From contig OX326956.1 of NCBI GenBank assembly GCA_946800325.1, positions 42,467,052 to 42,531,051 of the forward strand: a stretch of 64,000 nt of DNA. The letters run 5' to 3'. The translations under genes and the position numbers were made by a program. Position 1 is the first letter of the stretch. Every line of letters starts with the position of its first letter. The notes below the pieces were generated by a model. That model saw only the letters and a list, made by a program, of their open reading frames with translations, ran no database searches and was not told the DNA's origin. Below are positions 45,965 to 58,184 of the stretch, piece after piece. The DNA is from Luzula sylvatica. Taxonomy: Eukaryota; Streptophyta; Magnoliopsida; Poales; Juncaceae.

Positions 45965-47789
45965 TTGTTCTCGGTGATTTACTCTCGATTCTTTAGTTGG
46001 TCACTAGGTCTGGGTGTTGGAGAAGAAGAGTGTGCGGAACGAAAGATGTTTGTTAAAATGCTCCAATGGGGTCCTACCGTCCAATAGCGTGGATTTTACA
46101 TATTTACCTTTTTTTAAGTCTAAAAAGAGTAACTAAAAACTTGTACAAGTTCTACCTATTTTTTTTTATTTCTCGAAAAATTTCCTAACAATAAAACTCC
46201 CTAAATTTTTTAGATTTTCTAAAAAAAAAATGATTTTTTTGTTATGGATAACCATTATATATTTATATCTTTTCCATAATTTATTTTATAAATATTCATA
46301 ATTTAATAAATAATAAATAAATATTAAAATATTATTATAAATAATACATACATATTAAAATATTATAATAAATAATACATAGATATTAAAATATTAATAA
46401 TTATTGAAAATGATATTCTAACATCAATATATTATTTATTATACTATTTTAATATCAATGTATTATATATTTTTTAACATTTTTTTATTTTTTTATAATA
46501 GTTTAATATATATTTATCATTTATTGATTATAGAGATTAATTATGGGGGTATAATAGTCATTTTTAAAAACATAACAAAAAATAGAGGTTTTTTGAGGAA
46601 TTAATCTAGAAATGTTAGGGGATTTTTGGAAGAAACAAAAAATATAGAGGATTTTTGAGGGAATTTAAAAAAGATATGGGATTTTCTAAAAGGATAGGTT
46701 TTTTTTTTTATAATTTGAATAAAAGTTACGGGGGTTTTGAAGAATTTTCCTTAAAATTTTGTAGGATATAAAATATAACAAAACCGATTAAAAACGTTGA
46801 ACCATTTTTTCAAAACCATGCTGTTAAAAACTAAACGTTCAACAATCGTTTTTTAATTGTACCGGATCGTTTTTGTACAACATTGACATACAACGAGGAT
46901 TTATTCACTATGGGCATGTTTTGATTTGAGGAATTTTGATGTATATGTACTTCAAAATACAGGATTACACTGAAATATTTTGTTTGTTTTGTTGGTGTAT
47001 TGTATTTCAAGTCCAAAATTCCTGTATTTTATCATCCCTCAAAAAAATATGTATTCTAAGATACAGGACGAGAGCTATCTCCATGTATTCTTCCTTCCCC
47101 AAAAATAATCCCTCCATTTGCCTTCGCCAAAAGAAATACTCATCCATTGCTGGGATCTTTCTCTGAGTCGATTGCAATTCATGTTTCTCGACGCCTCCTC
47201 TGGATCACTCTAGACTATTCGAGCTACCTTTCTACTGTGTGAGATTACTTTTCTACACCGCTCAAGCTTTGTGATCACTCTAGAATTTATGTTTTCTCGA
47301 CATAAACACAAATTTAAAGTTGAATGCATTAATATAAGTATGTTCGTCATGATAAATACAAATGCAAAAATTAAAAAAGAATTACAAGTATCAAATCTCA
47401 AACAATTAATTAAGTATTTTCTGACATGTTTATTCTACATTTTTGTCTCTTTATTATATTTTCGCGTACTTGTTATATTTGTTATGAGCATCGGGTTTAT
47501 GTTATGTCTTTTACGAGCCCGAGTGCTAACGGTAATTAAGACGAGCAATAAATAGCAATCCTCTCTTCATCATAACATATGTCTTTTACGAGCCCGAGTG
47601 CTAACGGTAATTAAAGATAATTAAAAAGGTAGATGGGATTATTGAAATACCCTTGAAATATTGGGTGATTTTGAAATATTCAGAACAGCGAGGGGGCTTT
47701 TGAAAAACCATCCAAATGGGTAAATAAAGAACACTAGGATTGATTCCTTGCTTCGTCCATCGTCATCATCATCATCAGAGGAAGAGAAA
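45965..47789. other. Intergenic, AT-rich, possible decayed inverted-repeat element
   Basis: 45965-46090 should hold the GLB3 leader and promoter. 46100-46760 is AT-rich, with repeated 'aatattaaaatattataataaataatacat' type phrases. Its ends ('cttgtacaagtt...cctatttttt' and 'aggataggttttttttt...aaaagttacggggg') suggest an old Mutator-like element, without proof. A ~36-bp phrase 'tgtcttttacgagcccgagt' plus 'gctaacggtaattaa' occurs twice (47505 and 47580). No gene is seen. Confidence 0.4.
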
Positions 47790-48735
47790 ATGGTGTTTTA
47801 CGCACTCGAATTCACGGCAGAGCTCGAAGGTCTGGACAATCTCCAGCCGCGCGGCGGTTGCGACGATCCCACTTACCAGTACTTCTTCAAGGCACGTGTC
47901 AATCGATCTGATTTCTTTTCAATAATTTCATTTGGCAAGGGTATTGTCTTGCTAATTTATCCCTTTTTAACTGTAAAATTGTTGTTTTGAACTGGAAAAA
48001 CAGGTAATTTGTGAGAACTGCGGCGAGGTTAGCCAGAGACCGACTGTTCTGAATCTCTCCGAAGAGGTCTCGCTCTCAAATGGAAAGGGTACTGCTAATC
48101 TGGTACAAAAGGTATAATTATTAATTTCACTCCTTTCTCAGCATATTTATCAAACCTAAATCTTACTACTCGCAAATCAAGATCGATCAATGTAAAACAA
48201 AAAGACTAGATTTTTAACATTTCTTTTTTGGGGGTAAAATTTTGCAGTGCAAGTTGTGCAGTAGAGAAGGAACGATCCAAATGCTACCAGGTCACGGAGT
48301 ACCCTTGACCAGCGCGCAAGGGCAGTGTGGTCAATTCGCACGCCTCATGATCTTCGACTGCAGAGGCTTCAAACCCATCGAATTTTCCTTCGGGGATGGC
48401 TGGAAAGCGAACACTGTACGCGATTTCATTTCCTTCAAATTGTTGAATTAAATTAAATCTAATATGTTTTGTTTACAATTGCGTGTTAATTCTTACAGGA
48501 TAGTGGCGAGACATTCGAGATGGATTTGTCAGAAAAGGAATTTTCTGATTATGACGAGAAAGCTGAGTGTCCCGTTAGTATCTCCAATGCCAAGTCTCAG
48601 TTTGAAGTGGTAATTTTTTTTTTCTTTAACGAATCATCGAAAATATATTATATTTAGGAATTGATTGTTCGATATTGTTGTTGTATTATGAAGGTGAAGA
48701 AACTCGGTACCGCTGGCAAGATGCATTTTAAGTGA
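47790..48735 (+). CDS. CXXC-motif zinc-binding protein (UPF0587/CZIB family)
   Basis: Homologue of human C1orf123/CZIB and plant At4g32930-like proteins; small soluble zinc-binding protein, cellular role poorly known. Five exons: 47790-47891, 48004-48111, 48248-48415, 48499-48609, 48694-48735; 176 codons plus stop. Zinc ligands are two CxxC pairs, ICENC (residues 37 and 40) and CKLC (71 and 74), each at the start of an exon. Other family marks are 'LQPRGGCDDPTYQYFFK', 'LVQKCKLC', 'FDCRGFKPIEF' and 'GWKANTDSGETFEMDLSEKE'. Intron 1 appears to be GC-AG (AAG|GCACGT): both nearby GT donors (47896 and 47940) would bring an in-frame stop after joining. The other introns are GT-AG. Confidence 0.9.
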
Positions 48736-49125
48736 AGTGGATATTATGCTTTGCAGAAATGCGGTGAATATGAATTATAAAAGTATTTTGCATGGTTCAT
48801 TTATCGCTTGTACTTAACTGAACTTGTTTACATGGAGTGTAATAAAATTATAAAACCTTAATAACAATGAGGTACAATTTATCCTCTTTTTGAGGTGGCT
48901 TTGATGGTTGAACTCACATGTCTGCAGGCCAATTTTATAAATAGACCCCACTAAGATAGTTTATTTTCGGTGGGCCTCTTAATCAACACGAAATAGAAAC
49001 TCATAGTAATAGAATATTTTATTTGGTCGTCCAAAAAAAAACGATTATTCGGTCAAAAAATGGTGGACCGTCTTTTGCTACTGCTAAGACATAATCGAAT
49101 AGTTATGTTGCCGAAACTTTTTTGG
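48736..49125. other. Intergenic, 3' flank of the CXXC protein gene
   Basis: A possible polyadenylation region ('aataaaatt' near 48840) follows the stop by about 105 bp. Nothing else is recognised. Confidence 0.4.
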
Positions 49126-50216
49126 GAAAATTTGGTCTCTAGACCTCTTAGCTCTTAGGTTTGGTAATACACAAAAATACAAAACAATGACACTTTCGAT
49201 TTTTCGAAAGTTGAGAGTGTCAAATTTGATGTCAAAATAAATATTATATTTCATTATTAAATCTTAGACAATTATATTTTTTTTGAAATAAATGTGTGCC
49301 TAAAAATATTCATATTTTTTAAATTGATATATCTAATAGTTCTTTATTCGCAAATTAAATCATATTTTCAAAAAAAAAAAATTACAAGAAATTATTACAT
49401 TTAAGTATAAGATTATATTTTCTTTGTGTCAATTTGTAAATTCATGTTACATTTTTTACAAAATTTTATACAACATGTCTTAATTTTTTTCAACTATAAT
49501 TATTATTTTAAAATAATTTCTAAATTTTTTATCATTTTTTGAAAATATTTTAAAAAATAAATTAATTTTAAACCATTTACGATTTTCTACAAATTAGTAA
49601 TGATACAAATATTTTTGGTTTCATACAGATTATATTAAAAAAAAACAATTGTGTGCCTTCTACAAATATTTGTACAAAACCGCAAATGATTTAAAATATA
49701 ATTTATTTTTGCCAATATTTTTAAAATGATAAAAATATTATAAATTATTTTAAATTAATAATTATGTTTAGAAAATTTAAGAAAGATTTTACAAAAAATA
49801 TAATAAAAAAATCATAGGATTTTTCAAATTAACAAAACGAGAATATAATCTTATACTTAAATGTAAGAATTTTTTGTACAAAATATTTTTGACAATATTA
49901 TTTTTATTTGCGAAATAAAATACTATTAGATATATTATTTTATAAAATATTAATATATTTAATAGGCGCACATTTATTTTTAAAGAAAACATCATTTTCT
50001 AAAATTTAATAATGAAATATCATATTTATTCTCATTTTTTTAATAATATAAATGATGGATACATACAATGCTACAATATGGAGTGAAATACCAAGACAAA
50101 TTAAATTTGACAAAGTCTCCATTTTGGAAAAGTCGAGAATGTCATTTTTTTGTAATTCCAAACTAATTTATCTATTTGGTGTAATATGAAACTTAATAGG
50201 TCTAGATGCAAAAATC
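49126..50216. mobile_element. Foldback-type element with ~450-bp inverted arms
   Basis: The left arm (about 49126-49600) is mirrored by the right arm (about 49665-50216). Matching islands include 'tctagacct', 'aaatgtgtgcc'/'ggcgcacattt', 'atttaagtataagattatat' and 'ttctacaaatatttgta'. The central loop is about 60 bp. Target duplication is ambiguous because the flanks are T-rich. Transcription across it would give a long imperfect hairpin. No coding capacity. Confidence 0.7.
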
Positions 50217-50314
50217 TTTTTTCTTTTGATCATTTTTACTGATTCACAACACTGGCGTGACATAAAGATATATATTTTTTTTTATTTTGATCATGACTTG
50301 AGTCTCTCAAACTA

Positions 50315-51228
50315 GGGAAAATTTCAAAAAGAACCCTTAACTTTTTTGAATATTCTAATTTTTTTTTATCATTTTGGAAACTCCAAAAAAACCTATTTAT
50401 CAAACTTTTATTTCAAATACGTCCCTATAGGAATTAAAACAAACCATTGATGGTGTTAAAAATTTTTTTTTACCAAAATACTCTTATATTTTCATATGTA
50501 GTAAGTCAAAAAATATTTTTGTTATTTTTTATTAATTTTATTAGTTTTAAGAAAATTCTTAAATATGTTTTAAGTTAAAACTTTTAACATGTAGTGATTT
50601 CACAAAAATAAAATTATTAAATGTTGTGTCGTATAATTTTAATATTTCATTTATTATTCTTGAAAAACTAACATCAGATAATAATGAGATAAATTGTAAA
50701 CACCTTGAAAATATATTGATAGAAAAATATTTCTTTTAACATCTAGTTTTTTTATAATTTTTCGTTCTTCTTTTATGTATTTTTTTTAATAGTTTCATGA
50801 TATTTTATTTTTTAAATATTTGAAAGATGTTCTTTTAATATTATTGTTCATATTATTATTATTATTATTTTATGTTAGTTTTTCAGAAGAAAAAAATATA
50901 AAAGTCAAATATATATAATGTATGAAATATTAAAATTATATAAATATACCATATGATAATTATTTTTTAAAAATCATTATAAGCGAGAAAAAAAATTTAG
51001 AACTTTTTAAAAATTAATAAAAAAATAATAAAAATATTATTTTAATTACTGTGTATGTAAAAAGAGGGGTATTTTGGTCATAAAAAATTTAACACTATCC
51101 ATGATTAGTTTTAACCTCACAGGGATATTTGAAAATAAAAAATTGGTAGAAAGAGTTTTTTGGAGTTTACAAAAAGATAGAAAGTTTTATAGAATATCTA
51201 AAAAATAGGGGTTTATTGAAATTTTCAC
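50315..51228. mobile_element. Mutator-like inverted-repeat element, 9-bp target duplication
   Basis: The ends are GGGAAAATTTC (left) and, on the minus strand, GTGAAAATTTC (right). Similarity extends inward: 'ccctata/ggaattaaaac' mirrors 'gttttaacctcacaggg'. A perfect 9-bp duplication CTCAAACTA lies at 50306-50314 and 51229-51237. It is 914 bp long with no transposase. The same family is seen truncated at 14258-14604. Confidence 0.85.
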
Positions 51229-51561
51229 CTCAAACTAACTCTACAGATGGCGAATCTTTTTTCTTTTTATTTATCATTTTTAAAGTTTGTCACAACAGTG
51301 GCGTGACATAAATGTATTGATCATGACTTTAGTGTGTGATGCTATAACATTTAAATATGTGTGGTGATGCCTTATATCTTATATATTATCTTACATATGA
51401 TATTACTAATTACTAATTACTAATTACTATTACTAATTATTATTATTACTAATAGTACTAATCTTGAACATATCACCATCTAGTGACATGTGGCATTTTT
51501 TTTTTTTTTTTTTCAATTGAAAAATTTATATTCTTCCCCAAATTTTTACCCTAACATGTTA

Positions 51562-52561
51562 TGAAGGGGAATATCCCCGGCCCCGGGCCCGCGCAGCGGA
51601 TATGTAGGCCCGGTCCGGTTCCCCGATTCCCGAGATCACGCCACGACTTCGAGGGTACGATGCAAATAGAAGGTTAGATCTTTACCGGTGCAAAATTGAT
51701 TGCACACGAAGGGTTGATCGCTGCCTTCTTTCTCCTGTCACGTTGGTGACAATACGTGCGTCCCACACCACGCGTCTTTCACCGCTCGTTGACTTTGCCG
51801 ATTCGCTTGATTTCGTCTCCGACTCAATCTACTCGTCCGAATCGATCACAATCGTGAGAGCCTCAGTTGTTGCTCCTCTACGTGTATCCACCTTGAATCG
51901 CAAGACTTCGGTCACGGATGCACCTGCCTAGACGATGCACCGGTGAACTTGCTTAATCGAATTGATTCTCTAAACCGTAAAACACCTTTTCACGGTTTCT
52001 CTCTTTTACACCTTTTCACTCTCTAGAAATTTGTCTCACAATTTTCTGGATAATTCTGAATGAATTGCTTTATTTAAGATGAGAGAGAAAATCCTATTTA
52101 TATATAATAGGATCAGGATTAGCCAAAATGCATGTATATCCAATATACACCCTCTCACACAGAAAACTGCATGAACCTGGTCAGTATTCTGTCCAGACGA
52201 AATTGATAAATTTCTCTGACAGAAAATCAACCAACACGAAAGTTGTAGATAATCTCATTATCTACACGACCCAATTTGGCCCAGCCCAATTGGAGTTCGT
52301 ATGCAAAAGTTATGACTGTTTTACTAACTGTATGTCATACTGTTGCACCCTTTCGGTATTTCATAGAAACGACACTTATACTTCGTTCATATGAAATATA
52401 TTTCTACATGAAGGTTATAGATAATCTAATTATCTATCTTACCCAATTTGAACCATTCAAATCGGATTTTCTTACTGAAAGATATGGCTACGAATGTACG
52501 ACTACATTCGTTTATCCTTGTGTATACTTTTACGGTTGATCCTGAAACTGTATTTCCTTCA
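51562..52561 (-). repeat. Copia-2 3' LTR
   Basis: It is 1000 bp, TG...CA, bounded by the TGTTA duplication and the polypurine tract. A palindromic TATA-like stretch (about 52097-52110) lies in it, in the U3/R position as judged on the minus strand. Confidence 0.92.
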
Positions 52562-52572
52562 GTCTCCCACTC

Positions 52573-53723
52573 AATTTCAGATCTACCTAAAAGATACTCA
52601 TGCATATCCAATACGCACGATTTTAGAGAATATAGCTCGCGTATCAAATACCAAGCTATGCACATCCTATGTGCCAATTTTATGATCAAGCCCGACTTAG
52701 TACGACTCGTTGTGTGACCATGTAGGTTCGACTTAACGATGGCAGTAGGTTGTTTCCAATACCTACAAGCTCATGAGCGGGATCTAGTCACTCCATCATA
52801 GCTACCCATGTTAAACGAATAATGATTGTGATCATTGTGCCTATCTCGAATAGCGGTTACTAGTTCTCTTGTTTGCGATATCCGTTAATCAAAAGGCATG
52901 GTAATAGTCATCCTTATAATTTGATTAACTACACTTATTCCCCGATTCCGAGTTGAAATAACAAATTTCAATCGATATTAACCATTAATATCATTGACTG
53001 CGGCCGCAGGTTTCGTTAATCGACTCATCGAGCGGCGCCTAAGAGATATCTCTTCCTTTCGGAATAAACAATTCCTATCTTGGAGACTCACATTGAATTC
53101 CGTGTTTTGGACAATACCCAATGATGATCCTTTTAACTCCCTGTTACGGTGAGCGTAAGATCATATCAAAGCATTATGTTACGCACGAAACGCAATCAAT
53201 GATCCCCTCAAGTTTGAAGAATCTAAAACCCCATCCGTCGCAAGTCCATCTATAATGACTAAACCATGTCATGGTCTCGCGGCTTCGATCATATCCAATA
53301 CATGTAACCTAACATATATCTACGTTCCCGATTCGACAAACTCCTTTGTCCCATGATTAGCAAAACATAATCATCTCCTCGGCAAACGTACTAGTGTACG
53401 CGTTCAGTCTATTATCTAATAATAGAAATGCTTCTCTCTTAAGCAAGCTGATCCGCGACTAGGGATGTTTAGAAATGACACTTTAAGTGTGACGGTTTCG
53501 CTGCACATGGTCCTCAACCATGTCGACGTCCATACAAGTTCAAATCAAGGTTCATGTAACAATCATATTACACAACCCAGCACACAGTTTTCATATAAGA
53601 TAGATGCAAAATGAAAAATTTTAAAATTCTGAAATTGCATTACTATAAGATAAGTTTGGGGTGATACAACGTTTACTAATCTATTAGACTAATCTCGTCC
53701 TACGAAACTATCGTTTTAGATAA
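52573..53723. other. Copia-2 region between gag-pol and the polypurine tract
   Basis: About 1.15 kb of 3' untranslated element sequence, similar throughout to Copia-1 34754-35905. No shared coding frame. Confidence 0.6.
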
Positions 53724-56700
53724 CTAACTACTCTCTTCCTCCTCTAGGTATCTCAAACCTATAGCTTTCGCATGATAATCGTGCTTAGCTTGCGAGAGTG
53801 GCTTAGTAAACGGGTCCGCAACATTCCTGTCAGTATCAATCTTCTCAATGATCACATCTTTCCTTTGCAAAATCTCACGGATCAAGTGAAATTTTCTGAG
53901 TATGTGCTTGGAGCGGTGATGTGCCCTCGGTTCCTTGGACTGTGCTATTGCGCCCGTATTGTCGCAATACACAACTACAGGTTCCGAGATGCTCGGGACT
54001 ACACCAAGCTCCGACACAAACTTCTTGATCCAAACCGCCTCCTTTGCCGCTTCGGAAGCCGCAATATACTCCGATTCAGTTGTAGAGTCTGCTATCGTGG
54101 GTTGTTTGGAACTTTTCCAAACTACCGCTCCACCATTTAGACAAAACACGTATCCGCTTTGTGATCGAAAGTCATCGACACATGTTTGGAAACTGGCGTC
54201 GGTATATCCATTGATGACCAACCCGGATGTCTTTCCACCATAAATTAGAAATTGATCCTTAGTTCTTCGTAAGTACTTAAGGATGTTCTTAACCGCGATC
54301 CAATGCATATCCCCTGGATTAGATTGGTAACGCGAAACGACGCTCAATGCATACGACACATCGGGGCGCGTACAAATCATGGCATACATAATTGATCCAA
54401 CCGCCGAAGCGTATGGAACAATACTCATCGCATTCTTATCTTCGCTCGATGTCGGACATTGAGCTTTAGAATACGATATGCCACTCGACATTGGAAGAAG
54501 TCCTTTCTTCGAATTTTGCATTGAAAACCGTTTCAACACTTTGTCGATGTACGTGCTTTGACTCAAGCCGAGTAACTTCTTGGATCTATCTCTATAAATC
54601 CCCACGCCTAATATATAAGCGGCCTCGCCCAAATCTTTCATAGCGAAACGAGTATTTAAATACTTCTTAACATCCGTAAGCATCGGAATGTCGTTTCCTA
54701 TGATCAAGATGTCGTCTACATAAAGTACAAGAAATACTACGCGGCTCCCACTAACCTTCTTGTATACACAAGGTTCTTCTACGTTTTTCACGAAATTATA
54801 TTCTCGTATAACTTCATCAAAACGTATGTTCCAACTCCGAGAAGCTTGCTTCAATCCATAAATGGATCGTTGCAACTTGCACACTTTATCCGGACTCTTT
54901 GAATCGACAAAACCCTCGGGTTGTGTCATGTACACATCCTCCTCTAAATTCCCGTTAAGGAATGCGGTTTTGACATCCATTTGCCAAATCTCGTAATCAT
55001 AATACGCAGAGATAGCAAGTAAGATCCGTATGGATTTAAGCATTGCCACGGGAGAAAACGTTTCTTCATAGTCTACACCATGAATTTGTTTGAAACCTTT
55101 CGCCACAAGCCGTGCTTTATAAGTGTTCACATTCCCATCCATGTCGGTCTTCTTCTTGAAGACCCACTTACATCCCACTGGTTTAACCCCGGGAGGTGGA
55201 TCAATCAAGTTCCAAACTTGATTATCGTACATGGATTGAATCTCGGATTTCATGGCAGATTGCCACTTATCGGAATCCTCGCTTTTCATAGCCTCGCGAT
55301 AAGATGTCGGTTCATCATCTATGAGTTCGACTTCATCATCATTTGCCACGATAAAACCATATCGTATAGGCTCTTGACGAATCCTACCCGATCTACGAAC
55401 TGCGCCTTGTGCACTTGACTCCGGATCCTCAACATTTGAGGAAATCGGATCAACGTTCATCGGTTCAACATTCGTTTGCGGGTCTCGAATTTCTTCAAGA
55501 TCTATTTCAGTCCCATTCACTCGCTTAGAGATAAAGTCCTCCTCAAGGAAGACTCCTCTTCGAGCTACGAAAACTTTATTTTCGACGGGATTATAGAAAT
55601 AATACCCCATTGTTTCCTTGGGATACCCTACAAATAAACATTTTTCAGACTTGGGATCGAGTTTGTCCGATAATAATTTTCGAACATAAGCCTCACATCC
55701 CCAAATCTTAACATAAGACAACTTCGGAACTGTTCCGGTCCATATCTCATATGGCGTCTTAGGTACCGATTTAGAAGGTATGCGGTTTAATAAGTAAGCC
55801 GCTGTCTCTAGGGCATATCCCCAAAACGATTTTGGAAGGGAAGTTTGACTCATCATGGATCGAACCATGTCCAACAAGGTTCGATTCCTCCTCTCGGACA
55901 CGCCATTCCATTGTGGCGTTCCTGCCGGAGTCCATTGTGGAACTATTCCACAATCTTTTAGATGATCTTCAAACTCATATCTCAAATATTCACCACCTCG
56001 ATCCGATCGAATGGCTTTAATTTTCTTGCCAAGCTGATTTTCAACTTCGTTTTGAAACTCTATGAACTTTTCAAAGGTCTCCGCTTTAGTACGCATCAAA
56101 TAGATATATCCATATCTACTATGATCATCCGTAAACGTAACAAAGTATCGATAGCCTCCTCTTGCCTCGATACTCATCGGTCCACACACATCGGAATGTA
56201 TGAGTTCCGATAGATCGTTGGACCGTTCTCCAACCTTGGAGAACGGCGCCTTAGTCATCTTGCCAAGCAAACAAGATTCGCAATTCCCAAATGAATCCAA
56301 TTCAAATGAGTCTAGTAGTCCATCTTTATGGAGTCTAGCAATGCGTTTCTCATTCACATGACCGAGACGACAATGCCAAAAGAAAGTCCGATTATCAACT
56401 TTATATTTAATCCTTTTTGTATTAACGTTATATATGGACTTATTATTTCCGTGATCGAAATCCAACACATAAAGACCATTTTCTAACAGAACATTTCCAT
56501 AGATAATAGAATCCTTACATATCGAAAACTCATTATTCCTAATAACGAATTCATAGCCATCATTGGCCAGTTTCGACACACTTATTATGTTCTTACATAA
56601 CGTTGGTACATAATAACAATTATTTAGTACTAAAATAAGTCCACTAGGCAAAGTCAAATTAACTACTCCTACGGCAAATGCAGCAACTCTTGCTCCATTC

Positions 56701-57695
56701 CCGACGCGTAGATCGACTTCACCCTTTTCCAACCTTCGACTATTTTGAAGAACCTGCATATTTCGACAAATATGAGTCCCACAACCGGTATCCAATACCC
56801 AATTAGTCATAGTTGAAATATTAACTTCAATAACGTTAATACCTGAGAGTCCGGTCGCTGAAACCGCCTTGCCCTTCTTCACCTCCTCGAGGTAAGACTT
56901 GCAATCGCGCTTCCAATGTCCAGCCTTGTGACAATGAAAGCACGTCTCATCCTTGGATTTCTCCTTTCCCCTTTTATTCGGCTTCGAACGTTTCTTAGCC
57001 GAACCGCCCTTGGACTTTGATCTCTTACGATCCTTATTCTGAATTGTGAGAACATTTCCAGCAACTCTTGCCCTGTTCTCTCCGGACGACTTTAACGTCT
57101 CCGATTCAAAATTCTTGAGCATTCCGTGAAGCTCAGGGATCGTCTTATCCATCGAATGCATGTGATAGTTAGTCACGAACGGAGAAAACATTGGAGGAAG
57201 TGCACACAAGATCAAATCTTGTTGCATAATCTTCGACAATTTCTCTCCTAGCTTCTCAAGACGGTCTATGAGAGCTTGCACCTTCAAAACGTGAGTACTC
57301 ACTGAAGACCCCGAAGGCATCTTGCAGTTTACTAACTCCTTGAGCGTACTGAACCGTTCAATACGCTCCTGCTCTTGGAACATTTCCTTGAGCACAACGT
57401 CTATGATGTGCGCTTCCGAGTCCTCAAACTGTTTTTGAAGACTAGCGTTCATACATGCCAACATGAGGCACGTAACATCATTTGAGTCCTTCTTAAGTTT
57501 CTCAAACGCGGCTTTTTCTTCGGCCGTAGCATCGGGGCCCGGTTCTACTAGTTCAGTATCCAATACGTGACTCTTGCCCTCTTGCCTGAGAACTATTCTC
57601 AGGTTTCGGTGCCAGTCAAAGTAGTTCCGACCCACTAGCTTATCCTTTTCTAACGTCGATCTAATCGACATAGTGTTGGTGTTACTAGAAGACAT
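53724..57695 (-). CDS. Copia gag-pol polyprotein, uninterrupted (1323 aa)
   Basis: The complete polyprotein of the retrotransposon in one frame. In order: gag (residues 1-240, UBN2-like), CCHC zinc knuckle Cys252-Cys255-His260-Cys265, aspartic protease with DTG at 302-304, GAG-pre-integrase motif WHCRLGH (440-446), integrase with Asp502, Asp565 and Glu601 (DD35E spacing), RVT_2 reverse transcriptase (about 820-1065) with YVDD at 992-995, and RNase H with Asp1166, Glu1207 and Asp1245. The length is normal for plant Copia. The order INT-RT-RH fixes the superfamily. All recognised catalytic residues are present. The start is the first Met of the conserved MSSSNTNTM N-terminus. The Copia-1 relic of the same family differs by a gag deletion and a stop. 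Confidence 0.96.
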   Translation of the reverse strand: MSSSNTNTMSIRSTLEKDKLVGRNYFDWHRNLRIVLRQEGKSHVLDTELVEPGPDATAEEKAAFEKLKKDSNDVTCLMLACMNASLQKQFEDSEAHIIDVVLKEMFQEQERIERFSTLKELVNCKMPSGSSVSTHVLKVQALIDRLEKLGEKLSKIMQQDLILCALPPMFSPFVTNYHMHSMDKTIPELHGMLKNFESETLKSSGENRARVAGNVLTIQNKDRKRSKSKGGSAKKRSKPNKRGKEKSKDETCFHCHKAGHWKRDCKSYLEEVKKGKAVSATGLSGINVIEVNISTMTNWVLDTGCGTHICRNMQVLQNSRRLEKGEVDLRVGNGARVAAFAVGVVNLTLPSGLILVLNNCYYVPTLCKNIISVSKLANDGYEFVIRNNEFSICKDSIIYGNVLLENGLYVLDFDHGNNKSIYNVNTKRIKYKVDNRTFFWHCRLGHVNEKRIARLHKDGLLDSFELDSFGNCESCLLGKMTKAPFSKVGERSNDLSELIHSDVCGPMSIEARGGYRYFVTFTDDHSRYGYIYLMRTKAETFEKFIEFQNEVENQLGKKIKAIRSDRGGEYLRYEFEDHLKDCGIVPQWTPAGTPQWNGVSERRNRTLLDMVRSMMSQTSLPKSFWGYALETAAYLLNRIPSKSVPKTPYEIWTGTVPKLSYVKIWGCEAYVRKLLSDKLDPKSEKCLFVGYPKETMGYYFYNPVENKVFVARRGVFLEEDFISKRVNGTEIDLEEIRDPQTNVEPMNVDPISSNVEDPESSAQGAVRRSGRIRQEPIRYGFIVANDDEVELIDDEPTSYREAMKSEDSDKWQSAMKSEIQSMYDNQVWNLIDPPPGVKPVGCKWVFKKKTDMDGNVNTYKARLVAKGFKQIHGVDYEETFSPVAMLKSIRILLAISAYYDYEIWQMDVKTAFLNGNLEEDVYMTQPEGFVDSKSPDKVCKLQRSIYGLKQASRSWNIRFDEVIREYNFVKNVEEPCVYKKVSGSRVVFLVLYVDDILIIGNDIPMLTDVKKYLNTRFAMKDLGEAAYILGVGIYRDRSKKLLGLSQSTYIDKVLKRFSMQNSKKGLLPMSSGISYSKAQCPTSSEDKNAMSIVPYASAVGSIMYAMICTRPDVSYALSVVSRYQSNPGDMHWIAVKNILKYLRRTKDQFLIYGGKTSGLVINGYTDASFQTCVDDFRSQSGYVFCLNGGAVVWKSSKQPTIADSTTESEYIAASEAAKEAVWIKKFVSELGVVPSISEPVVVYCDNTGAIAQSKEPRAHHRSKHILRKFHLIREILQRKDVIIEKIDTDRNVADPFTKPLSQAKHDYHAKAIGLRYLEEEESS

Positions 57696-58184
57696 ATTCT
57701 ACAAATGAAGTGAAAGATTGATTACTAACGTTGCGTACTTATCTTATAGGGCTTATATGATGATTATATGATAGTGTTATTTTATCGAATCGATAACCCT
57801 CATACCGATACGGGACTCCAAGTCCATAACACTCAAGACCCATATTTCCGTTCCTCCCACAAGTGACTTTAGCCTATCGGGTGGGATCCCGTTATTTAGG
57901 TAGGATTATATCCAATCGCATCCAATGCGACTCTTGAACCTTTATAGGATTTCGGTGATGGATTGTATCCAATACAATCCCAGTTCCGTGTGTGCATCCT
58001 ATCTATGCCCCGAACTCCAATCTGATTGGCCTGGACGGTTAAGTCACAACCATCTCCATCGTATCGTTCAAATAGGCTACTAGTGAGTCGACTTTAGCCT
58101 GTGCCTCACTAGTCCCGATTTAACGCTTGCCACCCTTTCGATTGTTTCAATATCACGTGCCCGACTTTAGCCTGAACCCACGTG

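Noticed and set aside
52036..52717. Short frames inside the Copia LTRs, repeated at 34385-34866 and 59849-60352
   Set aside because: They are in LTR DNA, on both strands, and differ between copies by frame-changing indels.
53772..56213. Plus-strand frames of 60-120 codons opposite Copia-2 gag-pol, and their twins opposite Copia-1
   Set aside because: Antisense shadows of a strongly coding minus-strand frame.
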